From assembly GCA_007258455.2 (NCBI GenBank), contig VDFB02018507.1, positions 1 through 64,000 of the forward strand: DNA of 64,000 bases, written 5' to 3'. How positions within the stretch are numbered: the first letter of the stretch is position 1; every line of letters starts with the position of its first letter. This stretch comes from Sequoia sempervirens. Its lineage: Eukaryota; Streptophyta; Pinopsida; Cupressales; Cupressaceae. Positions 10,256 through 23,431 of the stretch are shown here, in pieces. The translations under genes and the position numbers were made by a program. The notes under the pieces are model-generated. The model did no database searches and was not told where the DNA came from. It worked only from the letters and a program-made list of their open reading frames with translations.

Positions 10256-12286
10256 TGCAATGATTTTCCAACACAACACTCTGTTGAATGAGGTGTTACA
10301 ACACAATTGATCTTTTCTTTCACAATATTTTAACACTATTTATGTTGGATATTCAATACAATTCATACACACACTTCTTTTCACTTGTACACTATTCCTC
10401 ACAGTTGCATCTAAAATGATCTTTCATTTATATCCATTGCAACACTTCATTTCTTCAATTAGGTCAGCTAGGAAGAGAAGAAAAAATGAATTCAACTAGT
10501 CAGCCACCAAAAACATAATGCGGCCCTATCCAAAAGATAGAGAGGACCAAAATCACTCTTGGCACTTTTTTCAATGTGATCTAAAACCATTTACATGTAG
10601 GTGAACATCAACCTATGTCAGCATTAAGGAAATATGTGGATGAAATGTTGAAGCACATAACCAATTGACCCATAAACATACTTTCAATTGAATTTACTTG
10701 ATGTGGTTTGAAATAGGATAGGTTAGGACCCAAATCTATCATAACACATCTTCCATTGTTGGCACACGCCCCCAAGCACATGCCACAAGAAAAGGACAAG
10801 CCGTATTGGCTAGATATCCACAAATAACCTAGAAAGCCAATTCAAGACACAATGCAACCATAAAGCATCCAAATAGCAGCCTGTAGATCACATGGGGATG
10901 TTCTCAAAACATCCAAAAAACCTTCATACATTTCTTTCATACTGTCATGCCCTCTATAGCCACCATAGAACAAATAGATACAAAATATTTTATCTAGGAA
11001 GCACAAAATGAATAGACATGATATCTAATATTAATTTATTAGCTTTCAGACCACTTCAATACATGAGATTGGAACTAAGGCACTACACAAAAATTGAGAG
11101 CACATTCACCAAGCTGCAGGAGTAGATACATCACTGCAGAGATATGCAGATAATTTCCCATACCAATCCAGACAACCACCAACACTGCGAACCTTCTGCA
11201 ATTCACAAAACTCTCCTTGGAAACACATGTGACTTGAAAATATAGGTGTGCAACATCCATAGAACACTGAAATTGAATACCAAACTATAAGACCAAAGCA
11301 TCAACAACAAAGGAATGCAAAGCATTCTCCTAGAAATATTTCAATGCAACTTCCTAAACCAGAAACACTTGAGCAACTTGTGGATGCCAAAACTTCCTTT
11401 TAGAAATGTATACACCATTAGGAACATCAAGAGAGAGCATAAGACATATTTTAGACCTTAAACAAAATTTCTCCATAATTATTCATTCTTTTAATCCTCA
11501 TCTTAATAGATCATTACGAAATCAACTCTGCATTATATGAATATCAACATTATTTATTTGATAAGGCTTGACACCCAACCATGAACTTCAACACTTCTTC
11601 TTTGATAAGGAATGACATCCAACCGTGAGATTCATCACTAATATTATCCCAAATTGAATATAACAATGATAACCAATGCCAATGATAAACAATTTTGACA
11701 CAATTGACAATCACATATAGCAATATTTTTCATGAGAGACAATCAATAAACAGTGTGACAACAAAGATAATTGCTCCCAACAATCTCCTTAGTGTTGACA
11801 TAAATGACAACAACTGCCAATGAAACCCTAATATGTTACATGCCTTGAGATAACGATCCAATTAATACCTTGGATATTTGACATCTAAAATACTAAAGAG
11901 ATGCATGTGGCATGTGTGTCCTCAAATATTCATATCCTTAGATCTTCTCTCCTTTCTATCCTAGGTTAATCTACTTGATAAAAAAATATGTAAGTTGGAA
12001 AACTAACCAAAGAGGAAAATTGAAAAGTATTATGATGTTATAATGGAATCTTTGAAGCTAAAAACTAACTATGAAAGATGTCCTAGAGGTTGTATGAAGC
12101 ATGATTTTTACAAAGAAAGATTGGGATTTTTCTTGGAGGCCTCAAAATTGACCTAACATACTCAAGAAACTATGAAAATAGAAGCAAAAGAATCAAAATT
12201 CCTATAGGAGACTACTAATGAACAACCAAATACCCTTAGGAATCCAATTAGGGGTGTTTAAATAGAATTAAAATATCAATCAAATT
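10256..12286. other. No gene recognised
   Basis: AT-rich DNA. The short frames seen on either strand carry no motifs I recognise. Confidence 0.3.
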
Positions 12287-12534
12287 TATAATTGAGGGGG
12301 GGTGAGGGACCTCAAGAGTTGACAAAAGTAGGTGAAGTTAGAATTAACTTAGACTTGATATCAAATACAATAATTGTGGATAAATGGCCAAAAATATAAG
12401 TTTCACACATTATAATTGAGGGGGGGTGAGGGAACTCAAGAGTTGACAAAAGTAGGTGAAGTTAGAATTAACTTAGACTTGATATAAAATACAATAATGG
12501 TGGATAAATGGCCAAAAATAGAAGTTTCACACAT
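12287..12534. repeat. 124-bp tandem duplication
   Basis: Copy one is 12287-12410 and copy two is 12411-12534. Both begin TATAATTGAGGGGGGGTGAGGG and end TTTCACACAT. By eye they differ at about four positions, so the duplication is recent relative to the surrounding decay. The unit is not a multiple of three and shifts any reading frame across it. Confidence 0.95.
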
Positions 12535-12718
12535 TAATAAAAAATTCCAAGGTCATCCTTTTACCAACCAAGGTCACCCTTTTTTCCAATATAAGTCATC
12601 CAAGAAGTCACACCATTTGAAAGACAAAATTGCACTTTCAAATGAGTGGAAAGGTACACAAGCAATGTGGAGAGCTTTGGAGGACAAGATAAGAGCTAGG
12701 GAGGATCTTAGACACTAA
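12497..12718 (+). pseudogene. Unrecognised coding-like fragment
   Basis: A 73-residue frame begins inside the second copy of the tandem duplication (VDKWPKIEVSHINKKF) and is hydrophilic and Lys-rich. The same VDKWPKI reading exists in the first copy, where a stop replaces Glu. I do not recognise the family. It could be a remnant of a larger protein starting before 12290 or chance. Confidence 0.2.
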
Positions 12719-15700
12719 GAAGACACTTCAATCAAGGTAAAAAAGCCTAAGATAAAATATTATCATGTCATTTGGATCATTATCTAAACCATCAAATTAC
12801 TAGGTCATCTCTAGGGTTATATATTGTTGTTTCATGGGTTATAGGGTTAAAGTGTCATGAAAATGAGTTGTAAGTGTTCCTATCTATAGTATCTTAGATG
12901 CATGGTCATGGATTAATATGGAATCTTTCCACATGGTTAATTGTGGCATGTACAATTACACTAGTTGCCTTCATTTTTCTCACATGACTCTCTTGTATAG
13001 CCCATATGTAAAGGGTAAGGTCTTGCCTAGTATTGGTCATGCATGGGAGAGTTGTGTAAGTTCTATGGTTAGTAATGCAACCTATGATAAAATTGAAAGT
13101 GGTATATGTGGTTTATTATACAATTTCTCAATTCATGATACATATATTATTATATATTTAATTTGGTTTACCATGTACCTTGTGGTGATTAGAAGAATTG
13201 ATACATGATTCTATGATTGTATCTAGTTTAATACATGTTATTGATATGTTTTGGTTCTCTGGACATAGACAAGGAAACATTATCGATTAACACTAAAAAT
13301 GATGGTTACTTTCCTTATAAGTAAGAAGGAGAACATGCATCCTATTGAATTATTATTATATTTATAAAATATCATGCATAACAATACTTGTATTATATGT
13401 TGATATATGCATGTACATGACCAAATGATTACTAGTCATATATTTATGATGGAGAAGAAAGAAGTGTTAATATTTAATTTGAATGATGAAACAAGTGATA
13501 TTCCTTAAGGCACATAGTCCTATGTGTACATGAAATTAAAGGAAAACTATTTTCTATGAATTTATTTATCTTAAGTTCAAGTCTTACTAAATGCATTATT
13601 ATATCTTAATCATAATGTACATTAGGTAATATTGATTTGAAATATCCATGTCATGAAATTGGTCACTATTAAGGCATGATCTTAACTCAAGAGTGGTTCA
13701 TTTTCCTTAAGATAAAAATCAACATTAGTTACCCCAATGCGTGTTGTGAAGATACTTATGAAAAAATAAGTGTTATAAAGAAATTTTGAATTAATCACAA
13801 GTTAAATTGGGTTGTGGCTGATTTTTTATCATAACCTAGGTTGATCTCCTTGACCTAGGACCTACTACACTAACTAGGAATTAATTTGAATAATCTTGAG
13901 CTTAACCAAGTATTCAATGTTGGTACAAAATGGGGAGATTACAAAACCAAAGGGGAACTCTAAAACATGTTCAATTAAGAACTAGGGAACACCATACATG
14001 CACGCCTATTATTCGACAAAAAAATGAGGATATTGTACGGTTATCTAACATTCAAAATTTGACATCAACATTAAACCATATTAGTGTCACATGGCAAGAA
14101 AAGTACTCAATAAGAAAAAGTAGAAAAAAATTCCAAGGTTGGTAGCGAGAAACCATTAGTTGTTGATGTGAATTTCTATTTGAATGTGGTTAGAATATAC
14201 CTATCATGGGAATATAGTATATGAAATAACCTAAGAAAATGGAAACTTCTAAATACTTGAATAAAATTTGAAAAATAATCTTGATGCAATTTGGAAAAAA
14301 AATCATAAGACAAAAGTAAATAAGTCTTAAAAACTCTTGTGATTGATATATTATATTAGATAAACTTATCTCTTTCTTGTACTCTTTAAAAATTGAATTC
14401 CTTTGAGTTCATTTCAATTGTCTATAAATGAGGAAGCACTATTAGACCAACCAAACTTGTGTTAGATAGATGCAATGTGAAAATTCAAGGTAAGACTAGA
14501 TATTAAAGTTCTAGGTGCGCCTTCATGTTAAGAATACACAATGTTCTTGGATAAGAAAAATATGAGCTTTAGGAATATATATGATGTTCATGGTTATGAT
14601 TAATACCATAAGGGTGCAGATTATACTTTGAGAAGAAACAAAAATAAAACTTTGACAACATTAACCCTAGTGAATTTCCCTCACATTTCATCTAAATCTT
14701 AATGTAAGAAAAAAATCAACCCCACCAAATGGATAACACCTTAGATCAATAAAAAGTATGTTAAATAACATCTAGTTGAGTCCACAAAATAAAATGTGTC
14801 ATTATTTAAAATTTAATTCAACTCTAATGAAAAGGAAATTCCAATTGAAGCATTGACATGACCTAAGGAATCAACCAAAATATATAAAATATTGAATATT
14901 TATGTGATCATAAATAGGAGAAAAATTTAATCACCTCTAGACTCTTTCTCACAAAATTTAGGATATTTGGAGAGAATTTAATCAACTACCTCAAGTTGAT
15001 TTGGGCGCATTTATAAATTTAATTTCATATGATATCTATTAAGGATCCCCAATCATCATCATGGAATGTGTTAGAAGAAGACAAATAACCTTGCAAAACA
15101 TCATTTATAAGAAGTTATAATAGTACAAATTATTTAGCTTAAGAAGTGGGTATGAAGCTACAATTAATAGAAAATGTAGAAGGAATTTATCCTAATGACC
15201 AAGATCCATCTATTAAAAATATTAGAGAGGATGTGAATCAACTTTGATTGTACACTTTCTATTGTTAGGAAAAAACCTAATAGACTAATGGAAGGTATAT
15301 GGGACTACAACCATAGTGTGAATCCATGATCTACTCAAGAGTAGAAATGATAAATCTAAAATGACATAATAGAGATTCTTTGATTATTTTTTCCAATAAT
15401 CTTCCGATACACAAAAATGGTGGCATATTATTGTCATAGTTGGATGAGAAAGAAAGCATATCTAATTTTGCTGCACCAAATTAAATCCTCAGATGGGGGA
15501 GGATATTTCCTTGGAGGAGATGTTGCCAAAGTTATCATAGGCTTCCATTTAGGATGCGACACACTACTATATAATGTGAAATAGGCTAGTATTAAAGATA
15601 AAAAGTTATATTTTTGTTGTAGTTTAAGTTAGCTAGAATATTCTCTTAACCCCTCATAACTCATCCAAGTATGTCATTTCCTTGAAAAATTACAAACCTG

Positions 15701-16780
15701 AAACTAAAATACTCTTAGACCCCTTTGATCTATATTTGGGTGATGCAAAATTGATCATTTTCTAGGATGATAGATAACATCATATGAAAACTAACATTAT
15801 TAGAAGGACTAAGATAAAAAAGATGATCCTCTATAATCTTAATTACTCTATCCAATTTCTCCTAGATAATAAATTTTCCCCACATTGATACTATCATTTT
15901 TTTCAAATATAGAATAAAGTAGTGCTCATGAATTGGTCCAATTACTAATTTATGAGGATTTCTCTTCTAGTGTTATCTTTTAATTGTACCAAATAATTTA
16001 TATTTTATAAGAAATAATCACTCAAAAATATCATCTAGGTAGAGCTTCTAGGTCTCCTAGTTGCAAGTTATTGGTCTTTCCTAGAACAAATTATATAGCC
16101 ACTGGGGTATTTTTTTACCATCATTCCCAAAAAGTATTTCCAATAAATCATCTATTTTTTTTGTTGAACATTTTCTCTACTAAAATTCCTAGATACTGTT
16201 CCTTCCAAGTTGATCCACTACATGCACAAATATGTTATTATTAACCTCTTACTTTCTAGATGAACACCATCATGTGCTTATGAAGATAGCTAATTATAAA
16301 TTATATCACCTAGATGGAATCATGCATAATATCTTCAAGGTTATGTGGTATTTTTTTCTCTTAATATTTTCAACATTATGTGGAATTATGTGTTTGATTA
16401 AACAATGTATTAACTTGAGCATACTCTCTCTTTGGATAAATCTAGTTACTTATGTGTTTAATATATTCACGATTAATTGAAGGATCCTAAATTATCATGT
16501 TCATAATTTATGTTCAATAATCATGTTCTGGAGCTAATTCATTTATCATTTTATGTTGATTTATGTTGGTCTATATGCATTTTTTAAAATATTCTAAATT
16601 AACATTGGCTATAGTTCTTCTTTCAAGTCATATTTTAATTATGAAAATATAAATTATTTCTATTTAATTTAATGTATATCAAGTGTATGTACACATGTAC
16701 ATGTTATGTTCATACATATATATCCAAAACTATGTACATGTGCTTGAATTAAAATTAGAACTTAATTAATTTTTGTGCAG
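12719..16780. other. No gene recognised
   Basis: AT-rich, repeat-poor by eye. Short frames such as 13930-14145 and 16232-16480 lack recognisable motifs. A LINE-like SSWNV phrase near 15055 was not extendable. The end of this stretch (T-rich, ending TTTTTGTGCAG at 16780) may be the intron before the exon at 16781. Confidence 0.3.
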
Positions 16781-17007
16781 TGCATCGATATGGATGGGCT
16801 GTGGGCACGTAGTGATACAAAGATTCAAATACTAAGATTTATTTTAGCTGGCCCTTCGACCATGGGGGTCTAAAAAATTAATTGTAATATAATTTTAGAG
16901 AGTTTAGTTATGATTAGATGGTCATTAGGAGGTGTGCATGCATTTTCTCGAGAGACTTTAACAGACGTCCTTGCCCAGATGAGGGATTGGATTTTAGGTG
17001 ATGTTCC
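16781..17007 (+). pseudogene. Unknown gene, left half of main exon
   Basis: A good splice acceptor (TTTTTGTGCAG) ends at 16780. From there the plus strand is open for 75 codons with a single TAA after LAGPSTMGV. It includes GLWARSDTKIQILRFILAGP, VMIRWSLGGVHAFSRETLTD and VLAQMRDWILGDV. The frame ends at the insertion point of the LTR element at 17008 and resumes in frame after 23431. I do not recognise the family. The mixed, globular composition and long near-continuous frame argue for a former protein-coding exon. Confidence 0.6.
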
Positions 17008-17452
17008 TATTGAAATTTCATCCCACCCTTTGATGACCCATTATTGATAACCGATTTGAGAGATCCTACATGGGTCATCTTGCATGTATTCTCCTTGAAG
17101 GTTCCTAAACTTGGCTAAGTCTTGAAGTTTTATGCTTTCTCTAACCTGTCTACTCACATGTTTTCTTCATTGGTTCTACTCCTTTTTATCTTCCTTCCAT
17201 TTTCCCCTAAGTGTTTTGGGTTTGGGGCTTCGGCCTTACCCTTTAACCCTTATCTCTTCCTTTTGGTAAGTCATAAGCCTACTGCCCAACCCTAAAAGTC
17301 TGATCAAGATCCTTTAGGATTTACCTAAGTGTTGCATTTTTGGATAATCCATGAAAAGTCTTTGGCCTTTGATGATTAGGCTTTCATCTTCCTCTTTTCT
17401 TCTTTCTCACCTTCACTCCTTTAAAAATTTGATTTAGGCTTCAACCTTATCC

Positions 17453-17485
17453 TTTACCTCTTACCTTTCTTTGGTAAGAGGTAAA
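17453..17485 (+). other. Conserved hairpin in the LTR
   Basis: TTTACCTCTTACC, a 7-nt loop, then GGTAAGAGGTAAA form a perfect 13-bp stem. The right LTR keeps it at 22107-22138 with a changed loop (TTTGTTC) and at least 12 paired bases. Confidence 0.8.
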
Positions 17486-18121
17486 TCTTCTTTATGACCC
17501 CCAATAGCTCCTTTCGGACTTCAATCTTCAATCTTTCCTTTTACCCTTTTCATCTCTGGGATAAAGCATAAGCCTCCTTCCCAACCTATGAAGCCCAAAA
17601 AAGGGTGACCTTTTCAGACTTCATAGTTCTCCCCTTCCTCTTCCTTCTTTCTGCCTTCCTTCGATATGCAATAAGCAGTATTCTTGAAGTCCGACCTCTG
17701 ACAATCTGATACAAATGAAGTATAAAGTATGTTGTAGGACCGATGCCCAATGTCTGAAAAAGGCTACTCTTTTTCAGGGTTTCAGACCATTTAATGATGC
17801 AAAGGTTTTCTTTCGGGCCTGATGCCCTAACCTTTTCGTAGATTTGGCATGTTTTCTAGGTGACACCATTAATGCTTGAATCACTTTTTGAGTGGCATAT
17901 TTTGATTTCTAGTCTTCAAGGATTATATTTATTGCATCCTTGAATTTTACAATTGATTTTATGAGTGACCATGCTCATTTATTTCTCATTTTTGACCTTT
18001 CTAACAAATTGATGCCCTAATCACAATTTTCACAGGATGGCTTCATTCTTTCACACACATACTTCACTGTTAATCCTGGTTAGGGTTAGGGTTTGATTTG
18101 TGGTTCTAAGTTATGCCTGAT

Positions 18122-18130
18122 CTATAAAAG
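18122..18130 (+). promoter_or_regulatory. LTR TATA box
   Basis: CTATAAAAG inside the 5' LTR. The same place in the right LTR has CTATAAAGG at about 22766. It supports plus-strand orientation. Confidence 0.55.
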
Positions 18131-18782
18131 CAAGAAATTTATTATTTCCAAGGGTTCGTCCTCTGGCCCCTTCATGTTTTTCTTTGGAAAAATTATGCAT
18201 TTTGGATCTTTGGAATTGTAAAGATTAGTTGTTGACTTTACATCAATAAAATCGATTAAGCTTTCCTCTTTTGAGATTTTTTATATTTGTGTAAGTTCAT
18301 TACCTACATATATAAGTGTTTTTTCTCTCTTTCCATGCATACATATTTGAGTTAAATTTTTTACAGTTGTTGTTTGATAATATCCCTTTCCTTCAAGCAC
18401 TTTGTCAAACCCTAACCTCCATGCTTACCTTTGGGAATTGACTAAATAGAGATCTGTGTGAGTCCCCTGGTCCCTCTTCAACAATGTTGTACAATATCAA
18501 CTAGGAAGAAACAATTCCATCTTGGTGTACCACCTCCTATTTCCCTTTCATGTTCTCCTTCTCCCCCTTTTCCATTGTGAGCTATTAGAGTAGGGTAGTG
18601 ATAGGATTTCATGTGTTGGGTTGGACTAGCACATTGCACTTGGATTGAAAGAGGAAGCTAGCCTTCTTTAGAGATTCAACCTCATACATGCAATGTCCCA
18701 AACCTTGAGGTCATTTGCATTGTGTCATTGGAGTGTTGAACCCCATGTTTATTAGAGTAAAATTTCATGTGACAATAGTTTT

Positions 18783-18799
18783 TGGCACGCCTAGTGGGG
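18783..18799 (+). other. Primer-binding site, gypsy type
   Basis: TGGCACGCCTAGTGGGG starts 5 bp after the 5' LTR. It resembles the TGGCACGCCTGGTGGGAC-type primer site common in plant Ty3 elements. Confidence 0.6.
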
Positions 18800-19099
18800 T
18801 AACTTTCTCTCTGCTAAAGAATTTGGTGTTTTCTCTAGTACATTCTTTCCTTTTGAGGCATATCTCAAACACCATGGTGACTCTTATATAAATATGTTGG
18901 TTCAAGCAGCCTGATTTTACTTCAGTCTATTGAGGAGTTGGTTTTATTCAACATTTCAGCCTTTGAAGGCAGTTCTACAAGCACCTGGTGACTTTGCAAT
19001 ATCATTTGGGTGACTCTACTGGTAAGTACCCAAAATATTTGGTTGAGCAGTCCTCTGCTTTCCTTTTAAGTTTTCAAAGGGTTTCATATATTTTCTGTG

Positions 19100-21230
19100 T
19101 TAAAATGTAAATTTTTAATGGAAACCATATGTACACTCCCCCATATCATGAAAATACCAACTTTGCACCTCCCAATCAGCCATATGGTGATGCCTCCCCA
19201 TTCATTTCATAGAACCCTATTGTTATGGGTTTTCAATATTTTCAAAATGCTTACCACCCACCCCCCTTGCTCAATCTTCTTAGGTTCCTACACAGTCTTA
19301 TCAATATCCCCAAGAAGCTCCTTATTTTTCCTTTCAACCCCAAATGAGAGAAAACTCATGTCCATGTTGAAGGATCTCCATAGGCAGATTGTTGAGCTTA
19401 AGTAGCAATAGGATTTTGATTTCTAGTAGGAGTGGGATAATCAAGCCTATCAAGGGCAACAAGTTTGTTTCCCACAATAATATGAGCTTTCCCATCAAGC
19501 TCACTATCCTCAACAACAAAAAATATAAGCTCAATGGAGGTGTGAGTAGTAGTTGGAGGCACAAAGAAGGAAACAACAAGAAAAGATATTGCTAGGAAAG
19601 AGAAACTTATACTTTCCCTTGCTCTAGCACAAATTCTCGAGACTCAAGCAACCCCTTGTATGCCTAGTTTCAAAAAAACACCTCCACTAGTTCTAGAACA
19701 ACCTGCTAAGGAGGAGGTATGAAAGAATAAATTTGTAAGTTTCAAGAACCCTAGAACACCTCTTGGAACTTCCATTAGCCCTCTAATTGTTATAGAACAA
19801 CATATTGTGTAGGAGGTATGCAAGCACAAAATTTTTAGTTTCAATAATCCTAATAAACCCCTTGAAACTCCAATAGAACCTCCTCTACCATCAAGTAGAT
19901 CTCCTGTGTTGGAGATCCCAAAGTTTTGAGAGTCTCCATTCCTCACAATAACCAATCCTTTAGAAGGCTCAACCTTTTACACCTATTGAGCAACCCCTTC
20001 CAGAGCTTCAACAAGATTTTCCATGCCTTTCTGACCATTTTTCTTGCCCTGATACTATATCACTTTTCAAGGGTGGACCTGTGGTTTGGAAGGATAGTTT
20101 GTCAGAAGAATAGAGGAAGGAGGATTTTCAAGCTAGGAGTGAAGATGTTGTTCTTGAGGATACTTCATATCATCTAAATAATGAGTATCTTGATTTATTG
20201 CAAGAAAAAGTTGAAGATAATCAGTTGCAGCAACAAGGCATTAAAAAGGTAGAAAAGATTGATGTTGTAGAGGAATCAATCCTCTTGTTTAATGTCCTTC
20301 ATTGTTTTATTGAAAATGAGGAGGATAGATCATCTATACCTACACTAGTAGAAGCCTTTGAAAAAATTGGTTCCGGCTTGATGGATGAAGACAACTCCAT
20401 GCTTTTGGAGTAGCAACAATAGACATGTTTATCCCTTGTTATTGTGGATGAAGATCCCCGATCTTTTGAGGTATGTAATTATGAGGTGGAGGACCTATTT
20501 TGCGATGATTTAGAAGCCTTTTGTTCAAGCTTGAATATCAATCCTTCACCCCCAAAAGAGGAGCTTTGTGGGCAACAATTTAAGAGTAAGGAGATAGTAG
20601 AGGATGTGGTAGCCATTACATGCCAAGAGTCTGATGTTGTTGCAGCCAGTTGCCAAGAAGAAATAAAATCAGAGAGACAACTTTAAGAATTTAGTTCTTC
20701 ACCTAAAGTGTCTCACAAATCTAAGGTTTGTGTTGATGAAGTGTGGATCAATACAAGTATTTCAGTAATTATTGAGTAACTACACATCTTCTGGGAGAGT
20801 GATGCTCTTGTTACTCAATTTGATAATATGCTTGAGATTCAAATATTTTCATTTGAGGTGCATGAAAAAGAGATTCCTTGTGCAGATAAAAAAATAGGTT
20901 TTCCATATTTTGCATCACCATGTGAGATGGAAACTTTCTCTTTTTATTTTAGTTTATGCAACAAGGAGGTCAATGGTGATAGTATTGGCCTATCCTTTTG
21001 TGAGGTGATTTCTCTTCCCTCTACAAAAGGTTCTCTTGATTGTTGACCTATCTTCAGAGATTTTCACCACTACTGTTGTATGTTCACCTAAGGCACAAGT
21101 GTTAGATGAATCTAACACTTGCATCATATGGTTCCCCTACAATGGAAAAGTTTACAGTGAAGTGATCCTTCACCTTATAGGAATTTTGTGCAGTTGCATG
21201 CATGTTGGAAGTATTTTTTAGTGGTTTCAG
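19100..21230 (+). pseudogene. Gag-like remnant of the non-autonomous element
   Basis: Plus-strand fragments occur in several frames. Near 19100-19550 is a Pro/Tyr/Gln-rich stretch with MLKDLHRQIVELK and NQAYQGQQVCFPQ, typical of gag tails. At 20198-20413, 20444-20686 and 20828-21046 lie acidic frames such as EDLFCDDLEAFCSSLNINPS and CEMETFSFYFSLCNKEVNGD. No zinc knuckle, protease or RT motif was found. The acidic part may be an additional ORF specific to this element family. Stops and frameshifts are frequent. Confidence 0.5.
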
Positions 21231-21573
21231 TTGGGTGGGGTTTGCAACTATGGTCTAAGGGTGATCAACTCCTTCAGAAGGTTCATCTTTGAAAGAGGAA
21301 AATTCCCATTTTTTGTTTCTTGTTAGTTCAATGTATATATTGTAAATATCTTGCTTTCCATGAAGTTCCTTTGCACACCCTATATTCTCCTTAAGGGAAT
21401 GCATGCTTCTAGTTTCCCTGCTTTCCTCCAAGTGAAGGCCTGCACATGTTTTATTTTTCTCTGAGGAGGCCCAGTTGTTGAAGTTTTATCCTCATGACTT
21501 TGTGCCGAATGAACCGATAAGGCCTTTGGATTCCATGATTAGCAAATAATCATCCCCCAGAAATTGCCATAAA

Positions 21574-23426
21574 TGTTGATAATTCATGCCACCCTTTGAT
21601 GACTGATCATTGACAGTCGATCTGAGAGATCCTACACGGGCCATCTTGCCTGAATTCTCTTTGAAGGTTCCTAAATTTGGCTAAGTCCTATAGTTTCGAG
21701 CTTTTGGGATTTTTCTTACCTCTCTACTCACATGCTGTCTTCATCTCTCACATTCCTTTTTCTATTCCTTCCAATTTCCCCTATGTTTCAGGTTTCAGGC
21801 TTTGACCTTACCCTTTAACCCTTATTGCTTCCTTTCGATAAGCTGTAAGCCTACCACCTGACCCCCGAAGCCCAATCAAAATCCTTTAGGATTTTCCTAA
21901 GTGTTGCATTTTCAAACTCGAGGTTTGGTCTTTCCACTTACCGCTTTCCATCTTTTCATCGTAGGAAGTAGAGCTTCCTTTCGACCCCAATCCCTGAAAA
22001 GTCTTCAACCTTCAATGATTAGGCTTTCATATTCCTCCTTTCTTCCTTCTCACCTTCACTCCAAAAATTTGACTAAGTGTTAGGTCTTTGGGCTTTAGCC
22101 TTATCCTTTACCTCTTACCTTTGTTCGGTAAGAGGTAACCCTTCTCTTCGACCCCTAATAGTTCCTTTTGGAATTTGGCCTTCGATCTTTCCTTTTACCC
22201 TTTTCATCTCTGCAATAAGGTGTAAGCCTCCTTCCTAACCTCTAGATCCTGAAAAGGGTGACCTTTTTGGACTTTGCAGTTCCTTCCTTCCTCTTTCTTC
22301 CTTTAGTATGTGGTAATCGGTACTCCCTAAGCCTGACCTCCGATGGTTTGATACAAATTAAGTATAAAGTATGTTGTAGACCCGATGTCTAATGTTTGAC
22401 AAAGGCTACTCTTTTTTGGGGTTTCAGACCATTTAATGATGCAAAGATTTTCTTTCGAACCCGACACATTGACCTTTCTACAAATTTGGTGTGTTTTTTG
22501 GGCAACACCATTAATGCTCAAATTACTTTTGAAGTAGCCTATTTTGATTTCTGAGCTTCAAGGATGACATTTATTGCATCCCCTAACTTCGGTAAGTGTA
22601 TTTTATGGGAACCCATGCTCATTTATTTCTTATTGTTGACCTTTTTGACAAATCCATTCCCTAATCATGATTTCCATGGAATGACTGCATTCTTTCATGC
22701 ATAGACTTCACTGTTAACCCTAGTTAGGGTTAGGGTTCAATTTTTGGTTCTAAGTTATGCCTGATCTATAAAGGTAAGAAATGTGTTCTTTCTAAGGGTT
22801 CTTCATCTAGCTCCTCCAGGGGTTTTCTTTGGAAAACTTATGCATTTTGCATCTCAGCAATTATAAATATTGGTTGTTTCCTTTACATCGATGAAATTGA
22901 TTAAGCTTCCCTCTTCTCAACCTTTTTATTTTTTTGTAAGTTCATTACCTACATATCTATGTGTTTGTTCTCTCTTTCCATGCATACATGTTTGAGTTAA
23001 ATTGTTTACAATTTCTGCTTGAGAATATCTCTTTCCTTCTAGCACCTTGTCAAAATCTAACCTCCATGCTTGCCTTTGGGAATCAACCAAATAGAGATCT
23101 ATGTGAGTCCCCTGGTCCCTCTTCAATGGTGTTGTTGTGCGATCTCAACTAGGAAGAAAAAAATTTCCATCTTGGTGTATCACCTCACATTTCCCTTTCA
23201 TTTTCTCCTTCTCCCCCTTTTCCCTTGTGAGTTGTTAGAGTAGGGTAGTGGTAGGATTTCATGTGTTGGGTTGGAATAGCACATTGCACTTGGATTGAAA
23301 GAGGAAGTTGGCCTTCTTTGGAATTGGACCCCATACGTGCAAGGTCCCACACCTTGAGGTCGTTTCCATTATTTCATTGGAATGTTGAACCCCATGTTCA
23401 ACAAGATGCAATTTCATGTGACAACA
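21574..23426 (+). repeat. 3' LTR of the non-autonomous element
   Basis: It starts TGTTGATAATTC and ends GTGACAACA. It is slightly longer (1853 bp) than the left LTR because of indels. No clear purine tract precedes it; the upstream sequence is CCCCCAGAAATTGCCATAAA. Confidence 0.88.
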
Positions 23427-23431
23427 ATTCC

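Larger units (their letters stand above)
17008..18777 (+). repeat. 5' LTR of the non-autonomous element
   Basis: It aligns with 21574-23426 from TTGAAATTTCATCCCACC (left) versus TTGATAATTCATGCCACC (right) to the common end AATTTCATGTGACAA. A TATA box (CTATAAAAG) lies at 18122-18130 and a 13-bp perfect hairpin at 17453-17485. Confidence 0.88.
17008..23426 (+). mobile_element. Non-autonomous LTR retrotransposon without polymerase
   Basis: Two LTRs of about 1.8 kb (17008-18777 and 21574-23426) enclose only 2.8 kb. The flanks are GTTCC (17003-17007) and ATTCC (23427-23431), a 5-bp target duplication with one transition. The left LTR now begins TA and ends TA where the right LTR has TG and CA, again transitions. 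A gypsy-type primer site follows the left LTR. The interior holds gag-like remnants but no RT, RNase H or integrase, so the element would have moved with enzymes from elsewhere. It splits an exon of the unknown gene at 16781-25026. Confidence 0.88.

Noticed and set aside
14980..15540. LINE endonuclease start (SSWNV-like phrase)
   Set aside because: Only a few residues fit; no endonuclease, RT motifs or poly-A tail followed.
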